Shown here: positions 9,831 to 19,766 of the stretch, piece after piece
Position numbering within the stretch: the stretch's first letter is position 1
Layout of the letters: each line of letters starts with the position of its first letter
From: Candidatus Zixiibacteriota bacterium
Lineage (GTDB): Bacteria > Zixibacteria > MSB-5A5 > GN15 > FEB-12
DNA length: 64,000 nt
NCBI GenBank assembly: GCA_028289585.1
Contig: JANQPI010000010.1
Span: 124,001-188,000 of the forward strand
Direction of reading: 5' to 3'
Program-made: the position numbers and the translations under genes
Notes under the pieces: generated by a model
Database searches by the model: none
The model's input: the letters and a program-made list of their open reading frames with translations, nothing else
Told to the model about the DNA's origin: nothing

Positions 9831-11648
9831 ATGACAACTGCAACTCAAGCTCCGCCAGCACCGACCTGGGATCTCGAATCGATCTTTCCGGGAGGCTGTG
9901 CCTCGTCCGAATACCGCGCCTATCGTGAACAGGTAAAAGACGATCTGGCGGCCCTGAAGACTGACCTTGACAATCTCCCCAAGACGATCGACCGGGAAAC
10001 CGTAGCCGCCTGGAAAGCGTTCGCCCTGAAACTCTCCGATGTCAGTGAACGGGTGGAGTTGGTGGCATCGTTTGCCACCTGTCAAGCATCGGCGGATGTC
10101 GACGATACCACCGCCGCGTCGGCCGTAGCGGATGCCGACGGTCTCGATGCGGAAGAGTCGAAACTGATGGCCGGACTTGATGCGATGGCAGCCGAACAGT
10201 CCGACGAGGCGTGGCTGTTGTTTGTCGGAGATCCGGAGATTGAGCCGTTTCGATTCCTTCTCGATAAGAACCGTATGCTGGCCCGGGCAAAGATGCCGCG
10301 GGCTCAGGAAGAGTTGGCGCTCGATCTTGGTGTGGACGGTTATCAGGGCTGGAATCGCGTCTACGACAAGATGTCCGGCGATCTGCGCGCCGACTTTGCT
10401 GACAACGGGCAGTCGCGGACGTTTTCGCTCGGTCAGCTCTCGACCAAACTGGCGGATCCGGATCGCGGCGTCCGTAAGCAGGCATTCGATGCCATCGAAT
10501 CCGCTTGGGAGTCTCGCGCCGGTTTAGCGGCGATGACGCTCAATTCGCTCGCTGGATTCCGACTTGCGTTGTATCGGAATCGTGGTTGGGATGACCCCCG
10601 GTTTGAGGCGCTGCAGTTTGCTCGACTACAGCCGGAATCACTGGATAGTATGTGGCGGGTCATAAATACCCACAAAAGCAAGCTCGCCGACTTCATCAAC
10701 GCCAAGAAGCGACTACTCAGCATCGATGACTACAGCTGGTGGGATGAATGGGCACCGGTCGGTGCGTCGAGCCGAAGCTGGCCCTACGATGAGGCGGCTG
10801 ACTTCATCGTCGAACAGACCCGCACGTTCTCACCCGATCTGTCGCAGTTCTGTCGGATGGCGATTGATCGTCGCTGGATCGAAGCCGAAGACCGACCAGG
10901 CAAACGAGGCGGCGGTTACTGCACCGGTCTTGGTCCAAAAAAGGAGTCGCGGATTTTTATGACGTACGCCAATACGTACGAAAATCTGCTAACCCTGGCG
11001 CACGAGTTGGGTCACGCCTATCACAGCTGGTTGCTCAACGATCAACCCTATTTCGCCACGTGGTATCCGATGACGTTGGCGGAAACGGCTTCGATCTTTA
11101 CTGAATCGCTCGTGACCGATGCTGCCCTGACGGTCGTCGAGAATCCGGCGGAGCGACTGTTTCTGCTCGATCAAAAGATTCAGCAGGCGTATACGATGTT
11201 CTGCAATCTTCAGTGCCGTTATATCTTCGAGCAGAACTTCTATAACGAACGAGCGACTGGCATGGTCCCGCGTGAGCGGCTCGACGAGCTCATGGTGGCC
11301 GCCCAACGCGAGGCGTATGGTGACCTGCTCGACGCCAATGGCCACCACAAACTCTTCTGGTGCTCAAAGCTTCATTTCCATCTCGCCGATGCGCCGTTCT
11401 ACAACTATCCGTATGTCTTTGGCTACCTCTTTGCGGGTGGTGTCTACGCGCGCGCCAAGGCCGAAGGTTCTTCGTTTGCCCCCAAGTATGCGGCGCTCTT
11501 GGCGGATACCGGTCGCATGTCTTCGGAAGAAGTTGCGGCGAAGCATCTCGACGTCGATCTGACGGGCGAGACGTTCTGGACCGCATCGGTTACTGAGGCG
11601 CTGTCGGATATCGACGATTTTGTTAATCTAGCCCGCGAAGTCGGCTGA
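9831..11648 (+). CDS. pepF: M3-family oligoendopeptidase (PepF-like zinc metallopeptidase)
   Basis: 605 aa, the usual length for PepF/M3B enzymes. The zinc-binding HELGH motif lies at residues 391-395 (AHELGHAYHSW), followed about 25 residues on by the third-ligand region TLAETASIFTE. The N-terminal half is helical and Asp/Glu-rich, as in the family. There is no signal peptide, so it should be a cytoplasmic enzyme that trims short peptides. ATG 9831 follows AAAGGAG (9814-9820) at normal spacing. It appears monocistronic: a strong terminator follows 23 bases after the stop. The exact peptide specificity cannot be read from sequence. Confidence 0.93.
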   Translation: MTTATQAPPAPTWDLESIFPGGCASSEYRAYREQVKDDLAALKTDLDNLPKTIDRETVAAWKAFALKLSDVSERVELVASFATCQASADVDDTTAASAVADADGLDAEESKLMAGLDAMAAEQSDEAWLLFVGDPEIEPFRFLLDKNRMLARAKMPRAQEELALDLGVDGYQGWNRVYDKMSGDLRADFADNGQSRTFSLGQLSTKLADPDRGVRKQAFDAIESAWESRAGLAAMTLNSLAGFRLALYRNRGWDDPRFEALQFARLQPESLDSMWRVINTHKSKLADFINAKKRLLSIDDYSWWDEWAPVGASSRSWPYDEAADFIVEQTRTFSPDLSQFCRMAIDRRWIEAEDRPGKRGGGYCTGLGPKKESRIFMTYANTYENLLTLAHELGHAYHSWLLNDQPYFATWYPMTLAETASIFTESLVTDAALTVVENPAERLFLLDQKIQQAYTMFCNLQCRYIFEQNFYNERATGMVPRERLDELMVAAQREAYGDLLDANGHHKLFWCSKLHFHLADAPFYNYPYVFGYLFAGGVYARAKAEGSSFAPKYAALLADTGRMSSEEVAAKHLDVDLTGETFWTASVTEALSDIDDFVNLAREVG

Positions 11649-11670
11649 TTTCGTGAGTTTTTCGGTCTGA

Positions 11671-11703
11671 AACGCCGCCCGGGCTAGTTGCCCGGGCGGC
11701 GTT
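11671..11703 (+). terminator. Strong intrinsic terminator after pepF
   Basis: A perfect 14-bp stem: AACGCCGCCCGGGC (11671-11684), loop TAGTT, GCCCGGGCGGCGTT (11690-11703). It is followed by a short T-containing stretch. It separates the peptidase from the exporter operon downstream. Confidence 0.85.
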
Positions 11704-11807
11704 CGTCTGTCCGTGAATCGGGATGAAACCTGCAACACGGGCTCTCGTATATCCGTCTGTAGTGTGAACGGTAGCTTGTACCCCCGAATCATGGAGTCCC
11801 CTCGCGG

Positions 11808-12908
11808 ATGATTAAAAAAGCTTTCCTCGGGCTGATTGTGGTTGGCCTCATTGCCGCCGCTATCTTCTTCATCGTTGACGACAGTTCCGCCGGCAAGGAA
11901 GAGGGCCCGAAGACCTTCCCCGTCGAGCGGGCGACCATTGTTGACAAGGCGCTCGCCGTGGGTCGAATCGACCCGGAACGAGAAATCGCTGTCAAATCCA
12001 AGATCTCGGGGTTGGTCCGGGAAATCTATGTCGAAGTGGGAGACCGCGTCGCTATCGGCGATCCGCTCTTTGATGTTGCTCCTGATCCGACACCGGTGGA
12101 ATATGCCGATGCTCGCCGTCAGGTCGAACTGGCCCAAGTCGCGTACGACAACAATCTCTCCGACTATAATCGTCAGCAGACACTGTTAGAGCGCGGACTC
12201 ATCTCAAATCAGGAATTCGAGAATACCAAGCGGGCACACGATGAGGCTGAACTGCGCCTGAAGATTGCTCGCGAGAAGCTCGACCTGCTCGAAACCGGAT
12301 CGATTTCAATGGCGGATCGCGAAGTCTCAAACATCATTCGCAGCACTGTCGCCGGCACCGTTCTGGCAATCGAAGTGGAAGAAGGTGATCCGGTTGTTCC
12401 CCTGACTTCATTTCAGGCCGGTACTGAACTGATGACGATCGCGCAGATGGATGAACTGATCTTCGTTGGTAATGTCGACGAAATCGACGTTGGCAAACTC
12501 TCCGCCGGTATGGACGCACAGATTGAAATTGGCGCCCTCCCGGATAGCAAGATCGACGGCCAACTGACGCGCATCTCACCAAAGGCTCATACTGAACAAG
12601 GCTCCACGCTCTTCGAGGTCGAGGTTACACTCGACGATGTTGAGGGAGAATTCCTGCGCGCCGGTTACTCGGCCAACGCCGAAATCTATATCACGCGTCG
12701 CGATTCGGTCATCTCTGTTCCGGAACGTCTGATTTCAATCACCGACTCGCTCACTACCGTTGAGGTCAAAGACTCTCTGACTGACGAAGTCACTGTTCGC
12801 GAGATCACCACCGGTTTGTCTGATGGGATCAATATTGAGGTGACCTCGGGGCTGGACCTCGGTGAATTGATCGTCGAACGTCCACCGCGCGAGATCTCCG
12901 GTCGCTAG
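11808..12908 (+). CDS. Periplasmic adaptor (HlyD/MacA-like) of an ABC exporter
   Basis: 366 aa. One N-terminal membrane segment (about residues 6-23, LGLIVVGLIAAAIFFIV). The first lipoyl half (SKISGLVREIYVEVGD) is near 64-79, a predicted coiled-coil hairpin at about 99-165, the second lipoyl half (STVAGTVLAIEVEEGD) near 182-197, then beta-barrel and membrane-proximal domains. This is the membrane fusion protein layout that bridges an inner-membrane transporter to an outer-membrane channel. ATG 11808 follows GGAG at 11793-11796. It is the first gene of a four-gene operon with two MacB-like permeases and an ATPase, 21 bases before the first permease. No outer-membrane TolC-like gene lies nearby, so the channel must be elsewhere. 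Substrate unknown. Confidence 0.9.
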   Translation: MIKKAFLGLIVVGLIAAAIFFIVDDSSAGKEEGPKTFPVERATIVDKALAVGRIDPEREIAVKSKISGLVREIYVEVGDRVAIGDPLFDVAPDPTPVEYADARRQVELAQVAYDNNLSDYNRQQTLLERGLISNQEFENTKRAHDEAELRLKIAREKLDLLETGSISMADREVSNIIRSTVAGTVLAIEVEEGDPVVPLTSFQAGTELMTIAQMDELIFVGNVDEIDVGKLSAGMDAQIEIGALPDSKIDGQLTRISPKAHTEQGSTLFEVEVTLDDVEGEFLRAGYSANAEIYITRRDSVISVPERLISITDSLTTVEVKDSLTDEVTVREITTGLSDGINIEVTSGLDLGELIVERPPREISGR

Positions 12909-12929
12909 ACCGCAGCGATAGCGACCACT

Positions 12930-14168
12930 ATGAGACCCTGGCACTACCTGCGGCAATTCTTTATCGATCTCAGCCGCCAGAAGCTCCGAACGGCCATGAC
13001 GACCTTTGGAATCTTTTGGGGTACTTGCTCGATTGTTCTTCTCTTTGCCTTTGGCCAGGGACTTCGCGAAAAGCAAATTCAATCGCAGCGGGGTATGGGC
13101 GAGAATATTCTCGTTATCTGGCCGGGCGTGACGTCGCTGGAGTACAAAGGCCTGCCCAAAGGCCGCCGTATTCGCATGACTGAAGATGACGTCAAGTCGA
13201 TCAGGCAGCAGGCACAGTTGATTCAACGCGTTTCTCCCGAATACATTCGCTGGGGTATCCCTGTTAAGCGCGGCCGGAACCTTAACAATCGTCGGGTTCA
13301 TGGTGTTTGGCCGGAATACGGGGAAATGCGCAACATCATTCCTGTCATGGGTTCGCGGTTTATCAACCAGGCCGACATTGATGAACAACGGCGCGTCTGT
13401 GTCATTGGCGATCGTTTGGCCAAGGATCTCTTTCCGCGCGGCGGCGGTCCCATTGGCGAAACGCTTCTGATTCAAGGGGTACCGTTTGTGATTGTTGGCG
13501 TTATGAAGGAGAAACGCCAGGATTCCAGCTATTCCGGTCGAGATGCGTGGAAGATTTGGATCCCGTCATCGACGTATCGCACGATGTGGACGCAGCCGTA
13601 TCCGAATAACGTTGTCGCTCAGATTGTTCCAACGGCAACCGGCGACCAGGGAGAGTCGGAGATCAACAGTATTCTCGCCCGTAAGTACCGCTTCGATCCC
13701 GATGACCCTCGCACGCTGGGCGTCTGGGATACTACTCGCAATGTGGCGTTTATGAAGAACCTTTTCGATGCGTTCCAGGGATTTCTTGTCGGTATCGGCA
13801 TTCTCACCCTGATAACGGGAGCCATTGGCGTCTCTAACATCATGTACGTCGTGTTGGAAGAGCGCACAAAGGAGATCGGTATCAAGATGGCCCTGGGAGC
13901 TCGTCGCAGCTACGTGATAACGCAGTTCCTATCGGAAACGATGTTGCTCACGCTGGTTGGCGGCTTTCTTGGTTTTCTTTTTGCCGCCCTCATCATTCGT
14001 ATCTTTCCGACGTTCGGACTTGAGGAGTTCGTTGGTATACCGCGCGTGAACCTCTTCATCGGTGTAATGATTACCGTGCTCCTCGGCATTGTCGCTCTCG
14101 GTGCCGGTATTTTCCCGGCTCTCCGTGCGTCTCGGCTCCAACCTGTGCAGGCCCTCAAACTATTCTAG
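12930..14168 (+). CDS. MacB/FtsX-type ABC exporter permease, first copy
   Basis: 412 aa. One N-terminal membrane helix (about 15-42), a large periplasmic domain (about 45-280) and three C-terminal helices. The conserved cytoplasmic stretch before the second helix pair reads ERTKEIGIKMALGARR, and the C-terminal end is FPALRASRLQPVQALK; both are hallmarks of MacB-type permeases. The ATPase is a separate gene three cistrons on, unlike fused E. coli MacB. It lies three bases before the second, diverged permease. MacB-type systems use ATP hydrolysis to drive mechanical export of periplasmic substrates such as peptides, toxins or lipoproteins; which one applies here is not visible. Confidence 0.9.
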   Translation: MRPWHYLRQFFIDLSRQKLRTAMTTFGIFWGTCSIVLLFAFGQGLREKQIQSQRGMGENILVIWPGVTSLEYKGLPKGRRIRMTEDDVKSIRQQAQLIQRVSPEYIRWGIPVKRGRNLNNRRVHGVWPEYGEMRNIIPVMGSRFINQADIDEQRRVCVIGDRLAKDLFPRGGGPIGETLLIQGVPFVIVGVMKEKRQDSSYSGRDAWKIWIPSSTYRTMWTQPYPNNVVAQIVPTATGDQGESEINSILARKYRFDPDDPRTLGVWDTTRNVAFMKNLFDAFQGFLVGIGILTLITGAIGVSNIMYVVLEERTKEIGIKMALGARRSYVITQFLSETMLLTLVGGFLGFLFAALIIRIFPTFGLEEFVGIPRVNLFIGVMITVLLGIVALGAGIFPALRASRLQPVQALKLF

Positions 14169-14171
14169 CCC

Positions 14172-15419
14172 ATGCAACTATCGACACTGTACAACATCTT
14201 CGTTCGCGACTTTCGCAAGCAGTCACTGCGTATTGGGCTGACGATCGTTGCTCTCGCCTGGGGAACGCTGTCGATCATGCTACTCCTCGGCTTTGGCGAG
14301 GGCATGCACCAACAGATGTCGGAGAACCAGGCCGGTATCGGGACCGGGATCTCAGTCATCTGGGGCGGCAATACATCGATGCCCTACAAAGGTCTGGGGC
14401 GGGGTAGGAAGATCTGGTTCCACGCCGGCGACGGTGAGTATCTCAAGCAATTGATCCCGGAACTGGAAGCGGTCGGTGAGGAGTATCACCGGTGGGGTGT
14501 CCGCGTCCGCTGGGCTGACAAAGTCATGACCCAGCATATAAATGGCGTCGAACCCGTGTACGAGGATATCCGAAACATCGTTCCGCGGGTCGGTGGACGC
14601 ATGGTGAACGAAATCGATATCGAGCTGAAACGTCGGGTTGCGTTTATCGGCTGGGAGACTGCTCGGGACATCTTTGGTGATGTCGATCCCGTTGGCGAGA
14701 CGATCTATCTGCAGGACTTACCGTTCACCGTCATCGGTGTTCTTGTCGAAAAGAACCAATGGAATAGTTACTCCGGTCAGGATCAATCGACGATATTCAT
14801 CCCGACGACAACCTTCGTCGCCGTGTTTGGTGATCCGTATCTTGACAATATGGTCTTCAAGCCACGCGATCTCGACCAGATGGACATGGTCAAAGAGCGT
14901 GTTACCGAGGCTCTGGCTGCTCGCTACAAGTTTCACCCCGATGATGAGTCTGCGTTGTCGATTTGGGACATCGCCGAGAGCATGCGTGAATTCAACGCCA
15001 TGCTGATCGGCATCAAGATCTTCCTGGGTATTATCGGTGGGTTGACACTCTTGATCGCCTCGGTCGGCGTTGCCAACATCATGTACGTATCGATCAAGGA
15101 ACGCACGCGCGAAATTGGTATCAAGATGGCCGTTGGTGCCCGGAAGTCCTATATTCTGATTCAGTTCCTCATTGAGGCCCTACTCATTACGGCAACCGGT
15201 GGCTTCATCGGGATGATGCTTGCCTATGTCGCCACTGAGACGTTCCAGCGGGTCGATATTCAGGCCGATTGGGTCGAATGGCTCGGGAAACCGACCATCA
15301 GCGCGGATATCGGTATCATCGTTGTCGCGATCCTCGGTGTCATGGGATTGATTGCCGGATTCTTCCCGGCACTGCGGGCAGCGTCGGTCTCACCGGTCGA
15401 ATCGCTTCGCTACGAATAA
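14172..15419 (+). CDS. MacB/FtsX-type ABC exporter permease, second copy
   Basis: 415 aa, same plan as the preceding permease: N-terminal helix, periplasmic domain, three C-terminal helices, with ERTREIGIKMAVGARK and FPALRAASVSPVESLR. The two permeases are clearly paralogous but only moderately similar in the periplasmic domain (both share motifs such as SGQDQ/SGRDA followed by aromatic residues). The start codon lies three bases after the first permease's stop, implying translational coupling. A two-permease, one-ATPase arrangement suggests a heterodimeric channel. The ATPase gene follows after 21 bases. Confidence 0.9.
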   Translation: MQLSTLYNIFVRDFRKQSLRIGLTIVALAWGTLSIMLLLGFGEGMHQQMSENQAGIGTGISVIWGGNTSMPYKGLGRGRKIWFHAGDGEYLKQLIPELEAVGEEYHRWGVRVRWADKVMTQHINGVEPVYEDIRNIVPRVGGRMVNEIDIELKRRVAFIGWETARDIFGDVDPVGETIYLQDLPFTVIGVLVEKNQWNSYSGQDQSTIFIPTTTFVAVFGDPYLDNMVFKPRDLDQMDMVKERVTEALAARYKFHPDDESALSIWDIAESMREFNAMLIGIKIFLGIIGGLTLLIASVGVANIMYVSIKERTREIGIKMAVGARKSYILIQFLIEALLITATGGFIGMMLAYVATETFQRVDIQADWVEWLGKPTISADIGIIVVAILGVMGLIAGFFPALRAASVSPVESLRYE

Positions 15420-15440
15420 CTCAAGGTTAAGGACCAGAAC

Positions 15441-16160
15441 ATGAGCGCACACATGATCGACATTGTCAATTTGGTGAAACGGTATCAGACCGGAACCGTC
15501 TCATTTGAAGCGCTCAAGGGAGTCGACGTTCAGATCGACCGTGGGGAGTTAGTGTCGATCGTTGGTCCGTCCGGATCTGGTAAGTCGACAATGATGAATA
15601 TCATCGGCTGTCTTGACATCCCGACATCCGGGAAATACACGCTCGACGATCAGGATGTGACGAAACTGACGCCCAATCAGCTCGCCGATATTCGTAATCG
15701 GAAGATCGGATTCGTTTTTCAGGCGTTCAATCTGCTACCGTATGCCACAGCCTTCGAGAACGTTGAGGTACCGCTTCTCTTCGCTCGGGTGGGCGGACGC
15801 AAGCGGAAGCAGCGCATCCTGGATCTGCTCGATCGGGTTGGTCTCGCCGACAAGGTGAATAACAAGCCGACGGAGATGTCCGGCGGGGAAATGCAGCGCG
15901 TCGCCATCGCCCGAGCCCTGGCCAACGAACCGGAGGTCATCCTTGCCGATGAGCCAACCGGGAATCTCGATTCGTCATCCGGCGGCGGGATTGTCGAGCT
16001 GTTTCACGAATTGTGGCGTGAAGGGAAGACGATCGTGGTGATTACCCATGATTCAGCGCTCGCTGCCCAAACCGAGCGGATTATCCACATCCGCGACGGA
16101 CTCATTGAAAAGGTAACCCACGGAAACCAGCAGGGCCGCCGCGCCGCTCACGTCGCCTGA
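15441..16160 (+). CDS. MacB/LolD-type ABC transporter ATPase
   Basis: 239 aa, a stand-alone nucleotide-binding subunit. Walker [10 protein letters not shown] at residues 42-50, Q-loop FVFQ at 91-94, signature MSGGEMQ at 146-152, Walker B VILADEP at 166-172 and the H-loop in VVITHD near 205. The length and the [13 protein letters not shown] insert match the MacB/LolD subfamily. It energises the two permeases just upstream; it is the last gene of the operon. A second in-frame ATG at 15453 is an alternative start, but AAGGA near 15430 favours ATG 15441. A gap of about 100 bases with no recognised feature follows before the next gene. Confidence 0.93.
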   Translation: MSAHMIDIVNLVKRYQTGTVSFEALKGVDVQIDRGELVSIVGPSGSGKSTMMNIIGCLDIPTSGKYTLDDQDVTKLTPNQLADIRNRKIGFVFQAFNLLPYATAFENVEVPLLFARVGGRKRKQRILDLLDRVGLADKVNNKPTEMSGGEMQRVAIARALANEPEVILADEPTGNLDSSSGGGIVELFHELWREGKTIVVITHDSALAAQTERIIHIRDGLIEKVTHGNQQGRRAAHVA

Positions 16161-16262
16161 CCGCAGCAAATTCTGCGCTCGCGGGAACTACTTCCGGCCG
16201 ATATACTTACAACAGTAGTCGGACAGGGATCGCTACGCGTCCCGACCGGCAAGTAGGCTGGA

Positions 16263-18293
16263 ATGAAACAACGAATCTCACTGCTCATTATCCTGACCGC
16301 ACTGGTCACTATCTCAACGTCGGCTGCTGACTTTCGTAAAGAGGTGGGCGGCATTGAGGTGATTGCCGATGGTGCGCCTTTGGCGATTCCGTTCTATGGC
16401 GGTGTCAACATCCCCAAGCCCCGGCTGCTGGATTACGATGGTGATGGGCTTCTCGATCTCTTCATTGTCGATCAGGACGGTCGTCTCGCTTACCTCCGGA
16501 ATGTTGGCAGCCCCACGCAGCCGACTTGGGACCCGGTCAGCTGGCGGTTCGCCGATCTCGACGTCGGTACCTGGGCGATCCTCGCCGACATTGATGCCGA
16601 CGGTGACTTCGACCTGTTCTGCGATTCGCGCTCATCCGGGGCAGCTTTTTATCGCAATGAATCGATCGGGCAGACTCTTGATTTTCGGCTGGAAGACACC
16701 GCTTTCGGTGGCTTCAACACCGAGTTCAACAATACGCCGGCATTTGTCGACCTCGACGGTGACAATGACCTCGACTTCTTCTATGGTAATACGGGCGGCT
16801 TCCTTGAGTTCTACCGAAACGATGGCGACAGCGCCACGCCAAGTTTCTCGTTTATCACCGGCTTCTATGACTCTGTCTACGCGTTCCCTGGTGGTCTTGG
16901 TGGCCCCGCTCCGGGCCTCGCAACCGGTGTCGAGCACGGCTTTAGCAACATCAGTTTTGCCGACATCGATGCCGATCGCGACCTCGACCTCTTCTGGGGA
17001 GATCTGTTCAACTTCTCTCTCTATTTCTTCCCGAATCTGGGCGACACGACTGAGTCAGCGCTTCAACTGCAGTCGGAATCCTATATGCCGTCGCCAACTC
17101 AGGGGTTTAACCATGCGACGTTTGGCGATCTCGACGGCGACAATGACCTCGATCTCTTGATCGGTGTGGCTGTCGCCGCCGATATCAACGCGTTACGCCG
17201 GTACATTAATATCGGAGACTCGACGTTTGCTGAGTTTGAGGAGATCGATCTCAACCTTCTCGACCAGATCGATCTCGGTTCTTCGGCAGTTCCAACGGCC
17301 GGTGACATTGATGGCGACGGCGACCACGATATTCTGATTGGTGCCATGAATGGTCAGTTGACGTTCATGGAGAACACCGGGTCACCTGTGACGCCGCAGT
17401 TTGTACTGGGCGATGGAACGTGGCAGGGAATTTCACCCGGGAGCAACGCAGCTCCGGTCTGGATCGATCTGGACCACGACAACGATCTCGATCTGATTGT
17501 CGGCTATGTCTCCGGACGCATCGCATGGTATCGCAACGACGGTACGCCACGGAATCCGGTGATGACCGAGGTCACGACGTCACTGGCGGACATCAAAGTC
17601 GACCAGCTTGCCCTTCCGCAACTGGCCGATCTCAATGGAGACGGCCTTGTCGATCTGCTGGTTGGTGAGTTCGACTTCAACGGCCTGGCCAATCTGCGTC
17701 TGTACGCCAATACCGGCGATAGTGCGAATCCCGTGTTTTCCGAGATCACTCGGTCGTTGCTGCCAATTGACACAAGACGTCAAACCGTACCGTCGCTTAC
17801 CGACTGGGACAACGATGGCCGAATCGATCTGATACTGGGCACCGACCAGCCGGGTTTGATGCTGTACCGCAATGTTGCTGATTCAGGCAACTGGCCTGAT
17901 TCAACGACACTGCTTCCGCAGCCCGACACGATTGCGGCCTTTGATGACGGTCGGCAGTTGACCGTTCTTATGCTCGATATCGATGACGATGGCGATCGCG
18001 ATCTATTGGTTGGTGAACAGGAAGGTGGACTGAATTTCCATCGCGCTCTCGGTACCTGCTGTGTTGGAACGGTCGGGAACGTTGATGCCGACTCTACCGG
18101 TACCGTCGATCTTGCTGATCTGACGCGCCTGATCGATCACCTGTTCATCAGCTTCGTCCCGCTGGCATGCGCTCCGGAGGCCAATGTCACCATCATTGAA
18201 CCCGGCCGCGACCGGGTCGGACTCGATGATCTCTCCGGGCTCATCGATCATCTGTTCATCACCTTCGCGCCTCTGGCTACCTGCCCCGACTAA
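16263..18293 (+). CDS. Secreted VCBS/FG-GAP repeat protein with dockerin-like tail
   Basis: 676 aa. Signal peptide at residues 1-22 (LLIILTALVTISTSAA). About ten calcium-loop repeats of the D-x-D-x-D-G-x-x-D-L type run from about residue 57 to 585 (for example DYDGDGLLDLF, DLDGDNDLDFF, DIDGDGDHDIL), as in FG-GAP/VCBS beta-propeller proteins. The last 75 residues hold a dockerin-like pair: VDADSTGTVDLADLTRLIDHLF and a second copy whose calcium loop looks degraded (EPGRDRVGLDDL). A very similar tail ends the surface protein at 31.1-35.6 kb, and the giant protein at the start carries a cohesin-like domain, so a shared docking surface is possible. Enzymatic activity is not evident. It appears to be a single-gene unit. 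Confidence 0.85.
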   Translation: MKQRISLLIILTALVTISTSAADFRKEVGGIEVIADGAPLAIPFYGGVNIPKPRLLDYDGDGLLDLFIVDQDGRLAYLRNVGSPTQPTWDPVSWRFADLDVGTWAILADIDADGDFDLFCDSRSSGAAFYRNESIGQTLDFRLEDTAFGGFNTEFNNTPAFVDLDGDNDLDFFYGNTGGFLEFYRNDGDSATPSFSFITGFYDSVYAFPGGLGGPAPGLATGVEHGFSNISFADIDADRDLDLFWGDLFNFSLYFFPNLGDTTESALQLQSESYMPSPTQGFNHATFGDLDGDNDLDLLIGVAVAADINALRRYINIGDSTFAEFEEIDLNLLDQIDLGSSAVPTAGDIDGDGDHDILIGAMNGQLTFMENTGSPVTPQFVLGDGTWQGISPGSNAAPVWIDLDHDNDLDLIVGYVSGRIAWYRNDGTPRNPVMTEVTTSLADIKVDQLALPQLADLNGDGLVDLLVGEFDFNGLANLRLYANTGDSANPVFSEITRSLLPIDTRRQTVPSLTDWDNDGRIDLILGTDQPGLMLYRNVADSGNWPDSTTLLPQPDTIAAFDDGRQLTVLMLDIDDDGDRDLLVGEQEGGLNFHRALGTCCVGTVGNVDADSTGTVDLADLTRLIDHLFISFVPLACAPEANVTIIEPGRDRVGLDDLSGLIDHLFITFAPLATCPD

Positions 18294-18357
18294 GACGATC
18301 ACCGCTTGGTCGACTGACCGTTAGTCTGTAGCTTCCCCGCAAACCAAGGAGGTCGCC

Positions 18358-19749
18358 GTGTATCGGTGGTATCGCGTCGGATTTCACTCCCTCGTTCTTA
18401 CGTTCCTCGTCTCGATCTCAGGAGCTGCGCAATCGCTGACTGATCTCTCCGCCTCATTTGAGAATCTCGTTCGAACAGTAACGCCGGCGGTTGTTCAGAT
18501 TGAGGTCTCTGGTGTCGCTCCCGTTGAACCGGTTGGTAACGTCGCGGCACGTCAGGTTGCGTCCGGATCAGGCGTTATCGTCGACCCGGGGGGCTACATC
18601 GTTACCAATGCCCACGTGATCGAAGGAGCGCAACGGATTGAAGTCATTCTGTCGCGACCATCGAATGACGGACAGTTCCGATCAATCATTCGGCCTATGG
18701 GTGAACGTCTCCCGGCGCGCTTGGTGGGCCTTGATCGTGAAACCGACCTCGCTGTTCTCCAGATTCGCCGCTCCGGCCTACCGTCACTCCAACTTGCTGA
18801 TTCCGATGAGCTGCGTCAGGGTGAATTAGTCATAGCCATCGGCTCCCCCCTTGGTTTGGCCAATTCCGTTACCCTTGGGGTAGTGAGCTCAACGGCTCGT
18901 CAATTGCGTCCCGACGCGCCGATGGTTTACATCCAGACCGATGCCTCGGTGAATCCGGGCAACTCCGGCGGTCCGCTGCTCGATGCCTCCGGCAACGTGG
19001 TCGGTATCAACACGTTTATTCTGAGCCAGTCGGGAGGGAACGAGGGAATCAGCTTCGCGATACCCGCGAACATCGTCGCCGCCGTGTGGCCGCAGATCAA
19101 GGCAACCGGCCGGGTGCAACGAGGTGTTATTGGCGTCAACGCGCAAACGATCACACCGGACCTCGCCGGTGGTCTCGGCCTGGATCGTAACTGGGGGGTT
19201 ATCCTTGGGGACGTCTTTCCGAATTCACCTGCCCGCGATGCCGGGCTGCTTCCCGGTGACATCATTCTCGCACTCAACGGCAAGCCGATGGAGAACGGAC
19301 GCCAATTTGATGTGAATATCTATCAGCTCCGAATCGGTGATACGGCCACACTTTCCGTGCGTCGAAACGGGAGTGATAGCGAAGTTCGCGTTCCGGTTGT
19401 GGAACGGCCGGGTGATCCCGGTCGGTTTGCCGATCTCGTGCGGCCGGAACGTAATCTCATTGCCATACTGGGTGTTTATGCGATCGACTTGACGGATGAT
19501 CTCATTCAGCGACTCGGATCGCCCCGTCGCCAGTCCGGTGTCCTGATTGCTGCTCTCACTGCCGATCGAGGCCTCGCGCCAACGGGGCTGTTGCCGGGAG
19601 ACATCATTTATGAACTCAATGGGCGTATGGTTGCGGGGACTGCATCCCTTCGCTCGGCCCTTGAGCGTCAGGCGCGTGGAGAACCACTCGTTTTTCACAT
19701 CGAGCGGGCTGGGCGTCTTCGGTTTGTGGCGATGCGAATGGGAAGCTGA
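18358..19749 (+). CDS. HtrA/DegP-family periplasmic serine protease with two PDZ domains
   Basis: 463 aa. Signal peptide ending near SGAAQ. The trypsin-like domain shows the full triad: His86 (TNAHVIEG), Asp130 (ETDLAVLQ), Ser203 (NPGNSGGPL). PDZ1 spans roughly 265-350 (LLPGDIILALNGK) and PDZ2 roughly 365-463 (LLPGDIIYELNGR). HtrA proteases degrade or refold damaged envelope proteins. The GTG start at 18358 is supported by AAGGAGGT at 18346-18353, the strongest ribosome site in this part of the window. It converges on phoU, with 17 bases between stops. With several very large secreted proteins nearby, an envelope quality-control protease makes sense, but no direct link is shown. Confidence 0.93.
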   Translation: MYRWYRVGFHSLVLTFLVSISGAAQSLTDLSASFENLVRTVTPAVVQIEVSGVAPVEPVGNVAARQVASGSGVIVDPGGYIVTNAHVIEGAQRIEVILSRPSNDGQFRSIIRPMGERLPARLVGLDRETDLAVLQIRRSGLPSLQLADSDELRQGELVIAIGSPLGLANSVTLGVVSSTARQLRPDAPMVYIQTDASVNPGNSGGPLLDASGNVVGINTFILSQSGGNEGISFAIPANIVAAVWPQIKATGRVQRGVIGVNAQTITPDLAGGLGLDRNWGVILGDVFPNSPARDAGLLPGDIILALNGKPMENGRQFDVNIYQLRIGDTATLSVRRNGSDSEVRVPVVERPGDPGRFADLVRPERNLIAILGVYAIDLTDDLIQRLGSPRRQSGVLIAALTADRGLAPTGLLPGDIIYELNGRMVAGTASLRSALERQARGEPLVFHIERAGRLRFVAMRMGS

Positions 19750-19766
19750 CGGTTCGGAGCGACGGA

